Positions 1 to 9,341 are shown, numbered from the stretch's first letter. The stretch is DNA of 64,000 nt from Curtobacterium sp. MCPF17_002 (GCF_003234115.2 NZ_CP126251.1:2418001-2482000), one strand, 5' to 3'. The notes: generated from the sequence alone by a model not told the origin. A program made the numbers and translations.

Positions 1-715
1 CCTCGATGAAGATGACCCGGTTCGGCTCGACGGAGACGATCGCGCCCATCTTCTGCAGGATCGCGATGAGGTCCATGATCTCGGGCTCGATCGCCGCGTT
101 CCGGAGCTCGGTGACGCCCTCGGCGAGCGTGGCGGAGAGCAGGACCTGCTCGGTCGCGCCGACGCTCGGGTAGGGCAGCTCGATGTACGCGCCCTTGAGG
201 CCGTCCGGGGCCGTCAGGTGGATGCCGTTGACCTGCTTGTCGACGACGGCACCCATGGCGCGGAGGGCGTCGAGGTGGAAGTCGATCGGGCGGTCTCCGA
301 TGCGGCAGCCGCCGAGGTCGGGGATGAACGCCTCACCGAGCTTGTGCAGCAGCGGACCGCAGAACAGGATCGGGATGCGGCTCGAACCGGCGTGCGCGTC
401 GATCTCGGCGAAGTGCGCCGACTCGACGTTCGACGGGTCGAGGATGAGCTCGCCTCGTGCAGGATCGGTGATGCGCACGCCGTGCACCTCGAGCAGTCCG
501 CGGACCACCTTGACGTCCGAGATGTCCGGGACGTCCTTGAGGATCGACGGGGTGTCACCGAGCAGCGACGCCACCATGGCCTTGGTCGCGAGGTTCTTCG
601 CCCCACGGACCTCGATGCGCCCCACGAGCGGCTTGCCCCCGCGGATGACGATCTCGTCCGACTTGAGGCCCACGCGCGCCCCTGCGGCTGCTGCGTCCTG
701 TACGAGAGAGTTCAC
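1..715 (-). CDS. murA: UDP-N-acetylglucosamine 1-carboxyvinyltransferase, partial (3' end beyond the window)
   Basis: First committed step of peptidoglycan precursor synthesis in the cytoplasm: enolpyruvyl transfer from PEP to UDP-GlcNAc. The visible 238 codons contain the EPSP/MurA fold start (IVIRGGKPLVG, then RGAKNLATKAMVASLL with the Lys-Asn pair that opens the family), and later LPYPSVGATEQVLLSA. The gene is cut by the left edge of the window. I choose the GTG at 715, which overlaps the leuD stop as TAGTG, the same coupling seen between leuC and leuD. An ATG at 745 would add ten residues and overlap leuD by 31 bases. It is last in a leuC-leuD-murA transcription unit. Confidence 0.93.
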   Translation of the reverse strand, partial: MNSLVQDAAAAGARVGLKSDEIVIRGGKPLVGRIEVRGAKNLATKAMVASLLGDTPSILKDVPDISDVKVVRGLLEVHGVRITDPARGELILDPSNVESAHFAEIDAHAGSSRIPILFCGPLLHKLGEAFIPDLGGCRIGDRPIDFHLDALRAMGAVVDKQVNGIHLTAPDGLKGAYIELPYPSVGATEQVLLSATLAEGVTELRNAAIEPEIMDLIAILQKMGAIVSVEPNRVIFIE

Positions 716-1311
716 TACTTCACCGGCAATGTCTTCGGCCGCCATCTGGAGCGGCGGGATTCGAACTCCGTGATCGAGGTCTCGTCACGGAGGGTGAGCC
801 CGATGTCGTCGAGCCCTTCCATCAACCGCCAACGAGTGTAAGCGTCGATCTCGAAGGGGACGTCCACATCCCCCAGCGACACGCGCTGCGTGCCGAGGTC
901 GACCGTCGCCTCGATGCCCGGGTTCGCCTCGATGGCGGCCCACAGGCGCTCGACTTCCGGTTCGGTCACGATTGCGGTGACCAGTCCCTGCTTGCCCGCG
1001 TTGCCCTTGAAGATGTCCGCGAACCGGGGCGAGACGACGACCTTGAAGCCGAAGTCCCGGAGCGCCCAGACGGCGTGCTCGCGCGACGAACCCGTGCCGA
1101 AGTCCGGGCCCGCCACCAGGACGGCAGCACCCTGGAAGGCGGGCTGGTTGAGCACGAACGACTCGTCCTGCCGCCACCCGGCGAACAGCGCGTCCTCGAA
1201 GCCGGTCTTCGTGACGCGCTTGAGGTAGACGGCGGGGATGATCTGGTCGGTGTCGACGTTCGACCGCTTCAGCGGTGCGGCGATGCCCGTGACGGTGGTG
1301 ATCTTGTCCAT
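715..1311 (-). CDS. leuD: 3-isopropylmalate dehydratase small subunit
   Basis: Small subunit of isopropylmalate isomerase, which converts 2- to 3-isopropylmalate in leucine synthesis with LeuC. The 198-residue protein has the normal family length. It contains the hallmark swivel-domain motifs [15 protein letters not shown] near the N-terminus and [17 protein letters not shown] around residues 69-85. The ATG start overlaps the leuC stop by one base (TGATG), so translation is likely coupled to give equal subunit amounts. The last codon abuts murA. No unusual features. Confidence 0.97.
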   Translation of the reverse strand: MDKITTVTGIAAPLKRSNVDTDQIIPAVYLKRVTKTGFEDALFAGWRQDESFVLNQPAFQGAAVLVAGPDFGTGSSREHAVWALRDFGFKVVVSPRFADIFKGNAGKQGLVTAIVTEPEVERLWAAIEANPGIEATVDLGTQRVSLGDVDVPFEIDAYTRWRLMEGLDDIGLTLRDETSITEFESRRSRWRPKTLPVK

Positions 1312-2750
1312 CAGACGGCCCCTTCCAGGACGACGTTCGCTTCGGAGCTCTCCAGGTCCCACGGGCTGGACAGTGTGCCGCGCACCGCGGTGGCGGCGGC
1401 GACGAGCGGCGACACCAGGTGGGTGCGGCCGCCCTTGCCCTGGCGTCCCTCGAAGTTGCGGTTCGAGGTGGAGGCGCAGCGCTCCCCCGGTGCGAGCTGG
1501 TCGGGGTTCATCCCGAGGCACATCGAGCAGCCGGCGAACCGCCACTCCGCGCCGAAGTCGGTGAACACCTTGTCGAGCCCCTCGGCCTCGGCCTCGAGCC
1601 GTACCCGGGCGGACCCGGGAACGACCATCACGCGCACGCCGTCGGCCTTGGTCCGGCCCTTGATGATCGACGCGAAGGCCCGCAGGTCCTCGATGCGGGA
1701 GTTCGTGCACGAACCCATGAACACCGCGTCGACCGCGATGTCCTTCATCGGGGTGCCTGCGGTGATGTCCATGTACTCCAGGGCGCGGCGTGCGGCGGCC
1801 TGGTCGTTGGGGTCGCTGTAGTCGGCCGGGTCCGGCACGCTCTCGGACAGCGACACGCCCTGGCCGGGGTTCGTGCCCCAGGTGACGAAGGGCTCGAGCT
1901 CGTCGGCGTCGATGAACACCTCGGCGTCGAACACGGCGTCGTCGTCGGTGGCGAGGGTCTCCCAGTACGCGACGGCGTCGTCCCAGTCCTGACCGGTCGG
2001 TGCGTGGTCGCGGCCCTGGACGTACTCGTAGGTGATCTGGTCGGGGGCGACCATGCCGGCGCGGGCGCCGGCCTCGATCGACATGTTGCAGATCGTCATG
2101 CGGCCCTCCATCGAGAGCGCGCGGATCGCGGAGCCGCGGTACTCGAGCACGTAGCCCTGTCCGCCACCGGTGCCGATCTTCGCGATGACGGCCAGGATGA
2201 TGTCCTTCGCCGTCACCCCCGGGCGCAGCGCGCCCTCGACCGTGATCGCCATCGTCTTGAACGGCTTCAGCGGCAGGGTCTGCGTGGCGAGGACGTGCTC
2301 GACCTCGGACGTGCCGATGCCGAACGCCATCGCGCCGAAGGCCCCGTGGGTGCTGGTGTGCGAGTCGCCGCAGACCACGGTGATGCCCGGCATGGTCAGG
2401 CCGAGCTGCGGTCCGACGACGTGGACGATGCCCTGCTCCTTGTCGCCCAGCGAGTGCAGGCGGACGCCGAACTCCTCGCAGTTGCGACGCAGGGTCTCGA
2501 TCTGGATCCGGCTGGTCGGGTCGGCGATGGGCCGGTCGATCGCGAGGGTCGGGGTGTTGTGGTCCTCGGTCGCGATCGTGAGGTCGAGTCGGCGCACGGG
2601 TCGGCCGGCCTGGCGCAGGCCGTCGAACGCCTGCGGGCTGGTGACCTCGTGCACGAGGTGGAGGTCGATGTAGAGGAGGTCGGGGTTCCCGTCCTCGCCC
2701 TTGACCACGACGTGGTCGTCCCACACCTTCTCGGCGAGCGTCTTTCCCAT
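1311..2750 (-). CDS. leuC: 3-isopropylmalate dehydratase large subunit
   Basis: Large, iron-sulfur subunit of isopropylmalate isomerase in leucine synthesis. The 479-residue length is typical. Visible signatures are [22 protein letters not shown] (first 4Fe-4S cysteine) and [10 protein letters not shown] (the two further cluster cysteines). The start is preceded by a good AGGAGG about eight bases upstream of the ATG. It is the first gene of the leuC-leuD-murA unit. A promoter with a perfect palindrome next to a TAGACT -10 box lies 76-99 bases upstream (2826-2849). Regulation by an amino-acid-responsive repressor is therefore likely. Confidence 0.98.
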   Translation of the reverse strand: MGKTLAEKVWDDHVVVKGEDGNPDLLYIDLHLVHEVTSPQAFDGLRQAGRPVRRLDLTIATEDHNTPTLAIDRPIADPTSRIQIETLRRNCEEFGVRLHSLGDKEQGIVHVVGPQLGLTMPGITVVCGDSHTSTHGAFGAMAFGIGTSEVEHVLATQTLPLKPFKTMAITVEGALRPGVTAKDIILAVIAKIGTGGGQGYVLEYRGSAIRALSMEGRMTICNMSIEAGARAGMVAPDQITYEYVQGRDHAPTGQDWDDAVAYWETLATDDDAVFDAEVFIDADELEPFVTWGTNPGQGVSLSESVPDPADYSDPNDQAAARRALEYMDITAGTPMKDIAVDAVFMGSCTNSRIEDLRAFASIIKGRTKADGVRVMVVPGSARVRLEAEAEGLDKVFTDFGAEWRFAGCSMCLGMNPDQLAPGERCASTSNRNFEGRQGKGGRTHLVSPLVAAATAVRGTLSSPWDLESSEANVVLEGAV

Positions 2751-2825
2751 CGGCTCGGCCTCCTCGTTCTCGTCGTCGCCGCTGGTGCGGCGTTGCGGAC
2801 ACCGCTGGTGCGGCGTGATCGGGCG

Positions 2826-2849
2826 AGTCTAGCAGGTTGGTATACCAAC
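2826..2849 (-). promoter_or_regulatory. leuC promoter with 14-bp palindromic operator
   Basis: On the minus strand GTTGGTATACCAAC (2836-2849, a perfect palindrome) is followed four bases later by TAGACT (2826-2831), a plausible -10 box. No good -35 hexamer is visible at the usual distance. Nearly the same arrangement lies in front of ilvD (53702-53727). Seen directly: palindrome, spacing, and the shared -10. Inferred: the binding site of a regulator of branched-chain amino acid synthesis. Confidence 0.7.
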
Positions 2850-2928
2850 GCCCGTCGCGGGGTGGCGGACAGCCTGGAGGCGCGGCTCGACTGAACGACA
2901 CCCGTCGCGGTGGGAAGATGGTCGCGCC

Positions 2929-3996
2929 ATGACGACAGCTGCCCACTCGACCCGGACCGTCAACTTCGAGGGCGCCGCACGCGCCGCGATCGCCGGCGGT
3001 GCACCGCTCGCGCTGCTCATCGCCCTCGGGATGCCCGGGTACGCGGCGTTCGCGATGTTCGCGGGGTTCACGGCGATCTTCGGGGCGACCGAGCCCTACC
3101 GGCAGCGGGCCGTCACCACCGGGATCGCGGGTGCGATGCAGGCCCTGTGCATGTTCGCGGGCATCGGGGTCGCCCTGCTCGGGTCGCCGCTCTGGCTGCA
3201 GGCGGTCGGCCTCGTGGTCGTCCTGGTCGTCGCCGTGTGCACGCTCAGCGCACTGCAGGCCATCCCCGCGCAGCCGATCTTCCCGGTGTTCGCGTTCGTC
3301 GTGTCCGCGCTCGTGCCGCTGCGACCCGCCGACGTCCCGCTCGTCGCGACGATCATCGTCTGCTCGGTCGCGTGGGCGTGGCTCGTGGCGATGTCCGGGT
3401 CGGTCCTCCGCCGGGTGTTCCACCCGCGGGCGCCGCACCGGTTCCGGCCGCTCACACCCCGCAAGCACCGGTCGCTGGCCGTCCTCGGCACCGCGGCGCT
3501 CTGGGAGACCGTCGGACTCAACGTCGTCGGGTCGCTCGTCGCCGGGGCCGTCGCCTCCACGATCCCCTGGCTCGGGCACCCGTACTGGGCGGTCATCGCC
3601 GTCGTGTCCACGCTGCCCGCGCTCCGCCAGCGGCACACCGTCCTCCGGGCGTTCCAGCGCTTCATCGGGACGATCGGCGGGACGATCATCGCCGTCGGCA
3701 TCCTGCTGCTCGAGCCGTCGGCGTGGTGGATCGTCCTCATCGCCGTGACGGGTCAGTTCTTCGCGGAGATCTTCGTCGCGCGGAACTACGCCGTGACGCT
3801 GCTGTTCCTCACGCCGTTGGCGCTCGCGGTGTCGTGGCTGAGCCTGCCCGAGGCGCCGGAGCTCCTCGCGCTCGACCGCATCGCGCAGACGACGCTCGGG
3901 GCGCTGGTGAGCGTGGCGCTGCTGTTCGTCGGGCGGGCCATCGAGCGCCGGCGTGGTCGTGCCCTCGGCGCGACGGCCGGTGTCCGGACGGTCTGA
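2929..3996 (+). CDS. FUSC-family integral membrane protein
   Basis: A 355-residue membrane protein with two similar halves, each a run of hydrophobic helices. The second half contains [41 protein letters not shown], which is the FUSC/aromatic-acid exporter family pattern (a small hydrophobic-plus-RxxxRxxGTxxG motif). About ten membrane segments can be read. Substrate is not known; family members export small molecules. It is divergent from leuC and ends facing the phosphatase gene, with a strong hairpin region between them. The Shine-Dalgarno (GGGAAG) is weak. Confidence 0.75.
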   Translation: MTTAAHSTRTVNFEGAARAAIAGGAPLALLIALGMPGYAAFAMFAGFTAIFGATEPYRQRAVTTGIAGAMQALCMFAGIGVALLGSPLWLQAVGLVVVLVVAVCTLSALQAIPAQPIFPVFAFVVSALVPLRPADVPLVATIIVCSVAWAWLVAMSGSVLRRVFHPRAPHRFRPLTPRKHRSLAVLGTAALWETVGLNVVGSLVAGAVASTIPWLGHPYWAVIAVVSTLPALRQRHTVLRAFQRFIGTIGGTIIAVGILLLEPSAWWIVLIAVTGQFFAEIFVARNYAVTLLFLTPLALAVSWLSLPEAPELLALDRIAQTTLGALVSVALLFVGRAIERRRGRALGATAGVRTV

Positions 3997-4014
3997 CGGG
4001 CTGCCGCGTCCGCC

Positions 4015-4208
4015 GCAGGTCTGGTGTGAGGTTCCGTACTCGGTGCGCGCCCTCGCCGGGCGCACGCCTCAGCGCAGGTCTGGTGCGAGGTTCCGTACTC
4101 GGTGCGAGGCCTCGCGGGGCGCACCGAGTACGGAACCTCGCACGACCACTGCGGACCCTCGCACCGTGCGAGGGCACGACCAGTGCGGACCCTCGCACGG
4201 TGCGAGGG
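4015..4208. repeat. Convergent intergenic region with direct repeats and three hairpins
   Basis: Between two convergent genes lie two direct copies of a 59-base-period unit (starts 4015 and 4074). A perfect inverted repeat has 22-base arms at 4084-4105 and 4121-4142. Two short tandem hairpins follow (CCCTCGCAC-C-GTGCGAGGG at about 4156-4174 and a near copy at about 4190-4208). No T-tract follows. Likely a bidirectional transcription block or a small repetitive element. Confidence 0.75.
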
Positions 4209-4215
4209 TGCGGGG

Positions 4216-4821
4216 TCAGTCTCGGGGCTGGATGTTCCAGGAGTCGATGACAGGGCGGCCGTGCTCGTACCCGAGGGTGCTCACCGTCGCCGTGCCGAGC
4301 TTCAGCACCGCGCCGTCCTGCGGTGCGAGCCGGATCCAGGCCGCTCCGAGCGCGCGGAGCACGTGTCCGTGGGCCACGACGAGCGCGTCGTCCCCCTCGG
4401 CGAGCACCGGACGAACACGGTTGAGGATCCGCTCGACACGGACACGGACCTCGGCGGCGTTCTCCCCGGGGGTGTCGCCAGCCGGGACGCCGTCGGTCCA
4501 GAGGTCCCACGGGCCGTGGCGCAGCACCTTGATCTGCGGCGTCGTGAGCCCCTCGTACGCGCCGTAGTCCCACTCGTACAGGTCCTCGTCGAGCTCCGGG
4601 TCGACGCCGACCAGCCGTGCGGTCTCCTGCGCACGCTGCAGCGGACTCGACAGCGCGAGCGCGAACTCGCGGTCCGCCAGGAACCGGCCGGCACGCTTCG
4701 CCTGCTCGATGCCGTTGTCCGTGAGCGGGATGTCGGTGCGACCGGTGTGCTGGCCGCTCTTCGACCACACCGTCTCTCCGTGACGGACGAGGACGAGTTC
4801 GCCGGGGCGTTCCGAGGTCAT
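4216..4821 (-). CDS. Histidine phosphatase family protein (phosphoglycerate mutase-like)
   Basis: A 201-residue member of the histidine phosphatase superfamily, with the phosphorylatable histidine in LVRHGETVW (residues 11-19), GRTDIPLTDNGIEQA, SSPLQRAQETA and the second catalytic histidine in VVAHGHVLRAL. The exact substrate (phosphosugar, nucleotide or other) cannot be told from sequence. The ATG has an AAGGAA ribosome site and overlaps the crcB stop as ATGA. It is the last gene of a RidA-CrcB-CrcB-phosphatase operon. Confidence 0.88.
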   Translation of the reverse strand: MTSERPGELVLVRHGETVWSKSGQHTGRTDIPLTDNGIEQAKRAGRFLADREFALALSSPLQRAQETARLVGVDPELDEDLYEWDYGAYEGLTTPQIKVLRHGPWDLWTDGVPAGDTPGENAAEVRVRVERILNRVRPVLAEGDDALVVAHGHVLRALGAAWIRLAPQDGAVLKLGTATVSTLGYEHGRPVIDSWNIQPRD

Positions 4822-5192
4822 GTGTTCCTTCCGAGCCAGAGGCCGAGCGCAGCTGCGCCGACCGAGACGACGAGCATCCCGAGGCCGTTCAGGACGGCGA
4901 GCCGGGTCTTGCCGGTTCGGAGGAGCTGTACGGTCTCGACGCTCGCCGTCGAGAACGTCGTGTACCCACCCATCATGCCCGTTCCGAGCACAGCGACCGC
5001 AGAGAGAGGGAGCGTGCCCGCCTGAGCAGCCCCCGTGAGGGCACCGAGGACGAGCGATCCGGTCACGTTGATGACGAGCGTGCCGAGCGGGAACGACGTC
5101 ACCCTCGCCTTGACGAGCCCGTCGAGGAGGAACCGGAGCGCGGCCCCGACTCCTCCGCCCACGGCGACGAGGAGGAGTTCGATCGGGTTCAC
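4818..5192 (-). CDS. crcB: Fluoride efflux channel CrcB/Fluc (second of a pair)
   Basis: A 124-residue four-helix membrane protein of the Fluc/CrcB family, which lets fluoride leave the cell. It shows the family motifs GGGVGAALRFL, GTLVINVTGSLVLG and MGGYTTFSTASVE (the TTFST phenylalanine/serine motif of the pore). The GTG start at 5192 overlaps the preceding crcB stop as GTGA and has GGGAG upstream. Actinobacteria often carry two adjacent crcB genes whose products pair as a heterodimer. I saw no fluoride riboswitch upstream of the operon. Confidence 0.92.
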   Translation of the reverse strand: MNPIELLLVAVGGGVGAALRFLLDGLVKARVTSFPLGTLVINVTGSLVLGALTGAAQAGTLPLSAVAVLGTGMMGGYTTFSTASVETVQLLRTGKTRLAVLNGLGMLVVSVGAAALGLWLGRNT

Positions 5193-5647
5193 GCTGCGCT
5201 CCCGTCGGCGGCGGGCCGCGGCCTGAGGCGTGCCGCGAGCCAGGTGCCGGCCACGACGGCGAGCAGCCCGAGGACCACGGAGAGCAGGGCGTAGCCGCTG
5301 CCCGCACCCCACCGGCCCACGTCGAGCAGCCGCGCCGTGTCGTCCGCGAGCGTGCTGTACGTCGTGAAGCCGCCGAGGACGCCGGTGCCGACCAAGAGCC
5401 GGACACCACGTCGCCGGCCGACGTCGGGACCGCGGTGCGCGAGGGCCTCGAGGAGGAGACCGAGGCAGAACGCCCCGACGACGTTGATCGCGAGGATCAC
5501 CCAGCTGATGCCGTCGTGCGCCGGGAACGCGCCGGCCAGCGCGGCTCGGATGCCGGTCCCGACCGCTCCGCCGAGTGCCACGAGCCCGAGCAGGCTCCAG
5601 CGCAGGTGCGGTGGGCGCTCGTGGCGTCCCGCGTCGTTGGTCGACAA
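5189..5647 (-). CDS. crcB: Fluoride efflux channel CrcB/Fluc (first of a pair)
   Basis: A 152-residue Fluc-family membrane protein: LGGAVGTGIRAALAG, ILAINVVGAFCLGLLLE and GVLGGFTTYSTLADDTARLL carry the conserved Gly, Asn and TTYST pore motif. The start is not certain. I place it at a TTG (5647), two bases after the RidA-like gene stop; no ATG or GTG lies between the stop and the first conserved segment. The adjacent crcB probably supplies the other half of a heterodimeric channel. Confidence 0.87.
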   Translation of the reverse strand: MSTNDAGRHERPPHLRWSLLGLVALGGAVGTGIRAALAGAFPAHDGISWVILAINVVGAFCLGLLLEALAHRGPDVGRRRGVRLLVGTGVLGGFTTYSTLADDTARLLDVGRWGAGSGYALLSVVLGLLAVVAGTWLAARLRPRPAADGSAA

Positions 5648-5649
5648 GG

Positions 5650-6069
5650 TCAGCCGCCCGGGGTCGCGGCGACGGCGGCGATCGCCTCGACCTCGACGAG
5701 CTGGTCGTCGTAGCCGAGCACGGTCACGCCGAGGAGCGCGCTCGGGACGTCGTGGTCCCCCATCGCTGCCCGGACGACCTGCCACGCGGCGACGAGGTCG
5801 GCCTGCCGCGACGACGCGACGAGCACCCGCGTCTGCACGAGATCCCCGAGGTCGGCACCGGCTGCGGCGAGCGCGGTCCGCAGGTTCACCACGCACTGCG
5901 CCGCCTGACCACGGACGTCCCCGACGGCGACCGTCGCGCCGTCGGCATCGATCGGGCACGAGCCGGCGAGGAACACCAGCCGGGCATCAGCCGGCGCCGT
6001 CGCCGCGTACGCGTACTCCGCCACGTCGCTGAGTGCGTCGGATCGGATGAGCTGCACCACACTGGTCAC
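5650..6069 (-). CDS. Rid family (RidA-like) enamine/imine hydrolase
   Basis: A 139-residue protein with the YjgF/YER057c/UK114 fold. It contains VFLAGSCPIDADG, GQAAQCVVNLRTALAAAGADLGDLVQTRVLVA and SALLGVTVLGYDDQLVEVEAIAA, which match the trimer core. The usual substrate-binding arginine position reads as TRVLV and the C-terminal glutamate as VEVEA. It most likely clears reactive enamines from PLP enzymes, or belongs to a related Rid subfamily. It is the first gene of a tight operon with two crcB genes and a phosphatase; the functional link to fluoride is not known. Confidence 0.82.
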   Translation of the reverse strand: MTSVVQLIRSDALSDVAEYAYAATAPADARLVFLAGSCPIDADGATVAVGDVRGQAAQCVVNLRTALAAAGADLGDLVQTRVLVASSRQADLVAAWQVVRAAMGDHDVPSALLGVTVLGYDDQLVEVEAIAAVAATPGG

Positions 6070-6091
6070 GGCACCAGACTGGCAGAGACGG

Positions 6092-7011
<920 letters not shown>

Positions 7012-7015
<4 letters not shown>

Positions 7016-7449
7016 GCGGCCACTCCCGTCGGCACGGTGCGACCGCCCTGCGGGTTCCAGTAGTCCCGGTAGGTGCTGATCCGTCCGTCCTGCACGGAGA
7101 CGACGGCGATGGAGGACGTGTCCCGGACGACGGGTGTGCCGCGGTGCTCACCCGTCGGGTCACGGTGCTCGCCGCGCACGGTCAGTTCGACCACGACGAC
7201 GCCGGGGGTGTCGGTGCGGTAGGTCTTCAACGAGCGGATCGTCCGGGCCGTCGCGGCGTCCGAGACGCCGCGGAGGTAGGCCTCGACCGCTCCTCGGCCA
7301 CGGATCACCCGCGGTCGTCCCTCCGGTGCGAAGGGGAACGCGAACTCGACGTCGCCGGCGCACACCGCCAGCCATCGGTCCAGGTCGCCGGCTGCGAACG
7401 CCGACAGTCCGTTCTCGATCGTCCTGACCGGATCGTTCTCCATGTCCAC
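7012..7449 (-). CDS. SnoaL-like nuclear transport factor 2-fold protein
   Basis: A 145-residue small alpha+beta barrel protein: LSAFAAGDLDRWLAVCAGDVEFAFPFAPEGRPRVIRGRGAVEAYL followed by IAVVSVQDGRISTYRDYWNPQG is the standard SnoaL/NTF2 layout. Substrate is unknown; such proteins often isomerise or hydrolyse small molecules. A GTG at 7449 sits five bases after a perfect AGGAGG and is preferred to the ATG two codons later. It is the first gene of the operon facing tetR. Confidence 0.8.
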
Positions 7450-7465
7450 GGGATCCTCCTAGAAT

Positions 7466-7505
7466 CGGACCGGTAGTCCGGATCAGCATACGGACTGACG
7501 GTCCG
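7466..7505. promoter_or_regulatory. Two TetR-type operators over a divergent promoter
   Basis: Two inverted repeats of identical architecture, CGGAC-N5-GTCCG, lie at 7466-7480 and 7491-7505, 25 bases centre to centre, between tetR and the SnoaL/NmrA operon. A minus-strand promoter can be read as TTGTGA, 17-base spacer, TATGCT (-10 at 7484-7489). One operator fills the spacer and the other covers the start region. Repression of both directions by the adjacent TetR is inferred. Confidence 0.8.
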
Positions 7506-7524
7506 TTTCACAATGGAGGTCCCC

Positions 7525-8109
7525 ATGCCAGCACTGCGCGCCGACGCTCGGCGGAACGAGCAGGCGGTGCTCGACGCGGCTCGGGCGCTCTTCGAGCAGG
7601 CGGAATCGCCGTCGGACGTGTCGATGGACCGGATCGCGGCGGCCGCCGGCGTCGGCAAGGGAACGCTGTTCCGGCGGTTCGGCGACCGCGACGGACTCAT
7701 CCGCGCACTCGTCGCCGAACGGACGGGGCCGCTCCTCGCCGCAATCCAGTCCGGCTCTCCGCCGCTCGGCCCGGGTGGACCAGCGGCGGAGCGGCTCCTC
7801 GCCGTCCTCGAAGCCGTCATCGACGCGAAGATCGACACCGTTGCACTCAGCCTGGCCCACGAGAGCGGGACCGCCAGTCCGTACACGGCGCCCGGGTACG
7901 AGGCCACACACGCGGTCGTCTCCGCGGCGCTCCGAGACCTGAACGTGGACGGCGACCCGGACATCGCAGCGCACCTGGTCCTCGCGGCCACGCGCGCGGA
8001 CCTCATCGCGGTCCTCGTCCGGACGGAACAGCGCACGCGAGCGGAGATCGTCGACGCCGTCGTCCGCCATGCCTCGGCGTTGTTCGGACGGACACCCCGC
8101 GGCACCTGA
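7525..8109 (+). CDS. TetR/AcrR family transcriptional regulator
   Basis: A 194-residue regulator with an N-terminal helix-turn-helix, residues about 34-53 (MDRIAAAAGVGKGTLFRRFGDRDGLI), and a variable C-terminal ligand domain. The ATG at 7525 is chosen because GGAGG sits five bases upstream; an earlier in-frame ATG at 7513 overlaps that ribosome site. It faces the SnoaL/NmrA operon across two matching palindromes, so local repression relieved by an unknown ligand is likely. Confidence 0.9.
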   Translation: MPALRADARRNEQAVLDAARALFEQAESPSDVSMDRIAAAAGVGKGTLFRRFGDRDGLIRALVAERTGPLLAAIQSGSPPLGPGGPAAERLLAVLEAVIDAKIDTVALSLAHESGTASPYTAPGYEATHAVVSAALRDLNVDGDPDIAAHLVLAATRADLIAVLVRTEQRTRAEIVDAVVRHASALFGRTPRGT

Positions 8110-8138
8110 CCCCGCGCGCGAGCCGGCACGAACGCGAA

Positions 8139-8164
8139 AAGCCCCCCGGCGAACCGGAGGGCTT
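8139..8164 (-). terminator. Intrinsic terminator after the tRNA-Glu pair
   Basis: A stem of AAGCCCTCCGG with a TTCG loop and a G-rich partner, followed by TTTT on the minus strand. It serves the tRNA genes and could also end tetR on the other strand, where the T-run is poorer. Confidence 0.85.
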
Positions 8165-8171
8165 CTCGTCG

Positions 8172-8247
8172 TGGTGACCCCAGCGGGATTCGAACCCGCG
8201 TTACCGCCGTGAGAGGGCAGCGTACTAGGCCGCTATACGATGGGGCC
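8172..8247 (-). tRNA. tRNA-Glu (CTC)
   Basis: A 76-base cloverleaf including an encoded CCA. The acceptor stem is GGCCCCA/TGGGGTC, the T-loop is GGTTCGAATCC, and the anticodon loop CTCTCAC gives anticodon CTC (codon GAG). Identical to the copy 70 bases away. Confidence 0.96.
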
Positions 8248-8317
8248 GTCACACACGTCGGTCCCCGCACAGGGCGAGGACTCATGCTCGTTGTCGGACT
8301 CGGAGGCTAGCCACCTG

Positions 8318-8393
8318 TGGTGACCCCAGCGGGATTCGAACCCGCGTTACCGCCGTGAGAGGGCAGCGTACTAGGCCGCTATACGATGGGGCC
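8318..8393 (-). tRNA. tRNA-Glu (CTC), second identical copy
   Basis: The same 76-base sequence as at 8172-8247, with CCA encoded. The two copies are probably co-transcribed from the right and end at the terminator at 8139-8164. Confidence 0.96.
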
Positions 8394-8495
8394 GTTCCGA
8401 CAACTCGACAAGTATTGCACAAGCCACCGCAGCAGCCAAAACGAGGCGTGTCGCCCGGGTGTGCCGCCATGCCGCCGCGGGCATACGGTGGAGCG

Positions 8496-9341
8496 ATGGT
8501 GGTACGGATCGGCCTGTCGGGGTGGCAGTACGACTCGTGGCGCGGCGACTTCTACCCCGCGGGAGTGCCGAAGCGGCAGTGGCTCGAGTACGCGGCCGAG
8601 CGGTTCCCGACGGTCGAGGTCAACGGGTCGTTCTACTCCCTGCAGCGGCCGGAGCGGTACCGGGCGTGGCGTGCTGCGGCACCGCCGACGTTCCGGTTCG
8701 CGCTCAAGGGAGGTCGCTACGTCACGCACATGCTCCGGCTCCGGAACGTCGACACGGCGCTCGCCAACTTCTTCGCCTCCGGACCGCTCGAGCTCGGCGA
8801 GACGCTCGGGCCCGTGCTCTGGCAGCTGCCCGAAGCGCTCCTGCCGACGCCGGAGGTGCTCGACGCCTTCCTCGCACTGCTCCCCCGGACGCACGGAGCT
8901 GCTGCCGAGCTCGCGGCACTCCACGACGACAAGGTCAAGGTCCCGGCCGTGCACGCGGAGGACCCCGCGGTCACCGTCCACCACGCGCTCGAGGTGCGGT
9001 CCGCGGGGCTGACCGACGACCACGTCGACGTCCTCCGGCGGCACGGCACCACGCTCGTCGACTCGCACGCGGGCGACTTCCCGCGGCTGCGGATCGACAC
9101 GGGGGCGCCGATCGCCTACCTCCGGCTGCACGGCGCACCCCGGACGTACCACGACGGCTACTCCCCACAGGCCCTGGGTCGGTGGGCGACCACGGTGCTC
9201 GGACACGTCGACGCCGGGCGGGACACGTACGTGTACTTCGACAACGACGCCGAGCAGCACGCCCCGTGGGACGCACTCGCGCTCCAGCGCATCGTCACCG
9301 ACCGCCTGCGCGGTCAGGGAGGCGACAGGCTCGGTCTGTGA
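8496..9341 (+). CDS. DUF72 domain-containing protein
   Basis: A 281-residue TIM-barrel-like DUF72 (YecE) protein with the family opening IGLSGWQYDSWRGDFYP, EVNGSFYSLQRPERYRAWR, FRFALKGGRYVTH, VLWQLPEALLPTPEVLDAFL, and the C-terminal AYLRLHGAPRTYHDGYS and TYVYFDNDAEQHAPWDA. Function is not established for the family; a nuclease-like or sugar-isomerase-like barrel has been suggested. I start at the ATG after GGTGGAG; the open frame extends further upstream but that part overlaps the second tRNA-Glu gene. Confidence 0.9.
   Translation: MVVRIGLSGWQYDSWRGDFYPAGVPKRQWLEYAAERFPTVEVNGSFYSLQRPERYRAWRAAAPPTFRFALKGGRYVTHMLRLRNVDTALANFFASGPLELGETLGPVLWQLPEALLPTPEVLDAFLALLPRTHGAAAELAALHDDKVKVPAVHAEDPAVTVHHALEVRSAGLTDDHVDVLRRHGTTLVDSHAGDFPRLRIDTGAPIAYLRLHGAPRTYHDGYSPQALGRWATTVLGHVDAGRDTYVYFDNDAEQHAPWDALALQRIVTDRLRGQGGDRLGL

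Noticed and set aside
743-745. ATG upstream start for murA, overlapping leuD
   Set aside because: The GTG at 715 gives the TAGTG coupling matching leuC/leuD and the usual MurA N-terminus; the ATG would force a 31-base overlap.
8355-8495. Upstream in-frame extension of the DUF72 gene
   Set aside because: It runs through a tRNA-Glu gene; the ATG at 8496 with GGTGGAG matches the family N-terminus.
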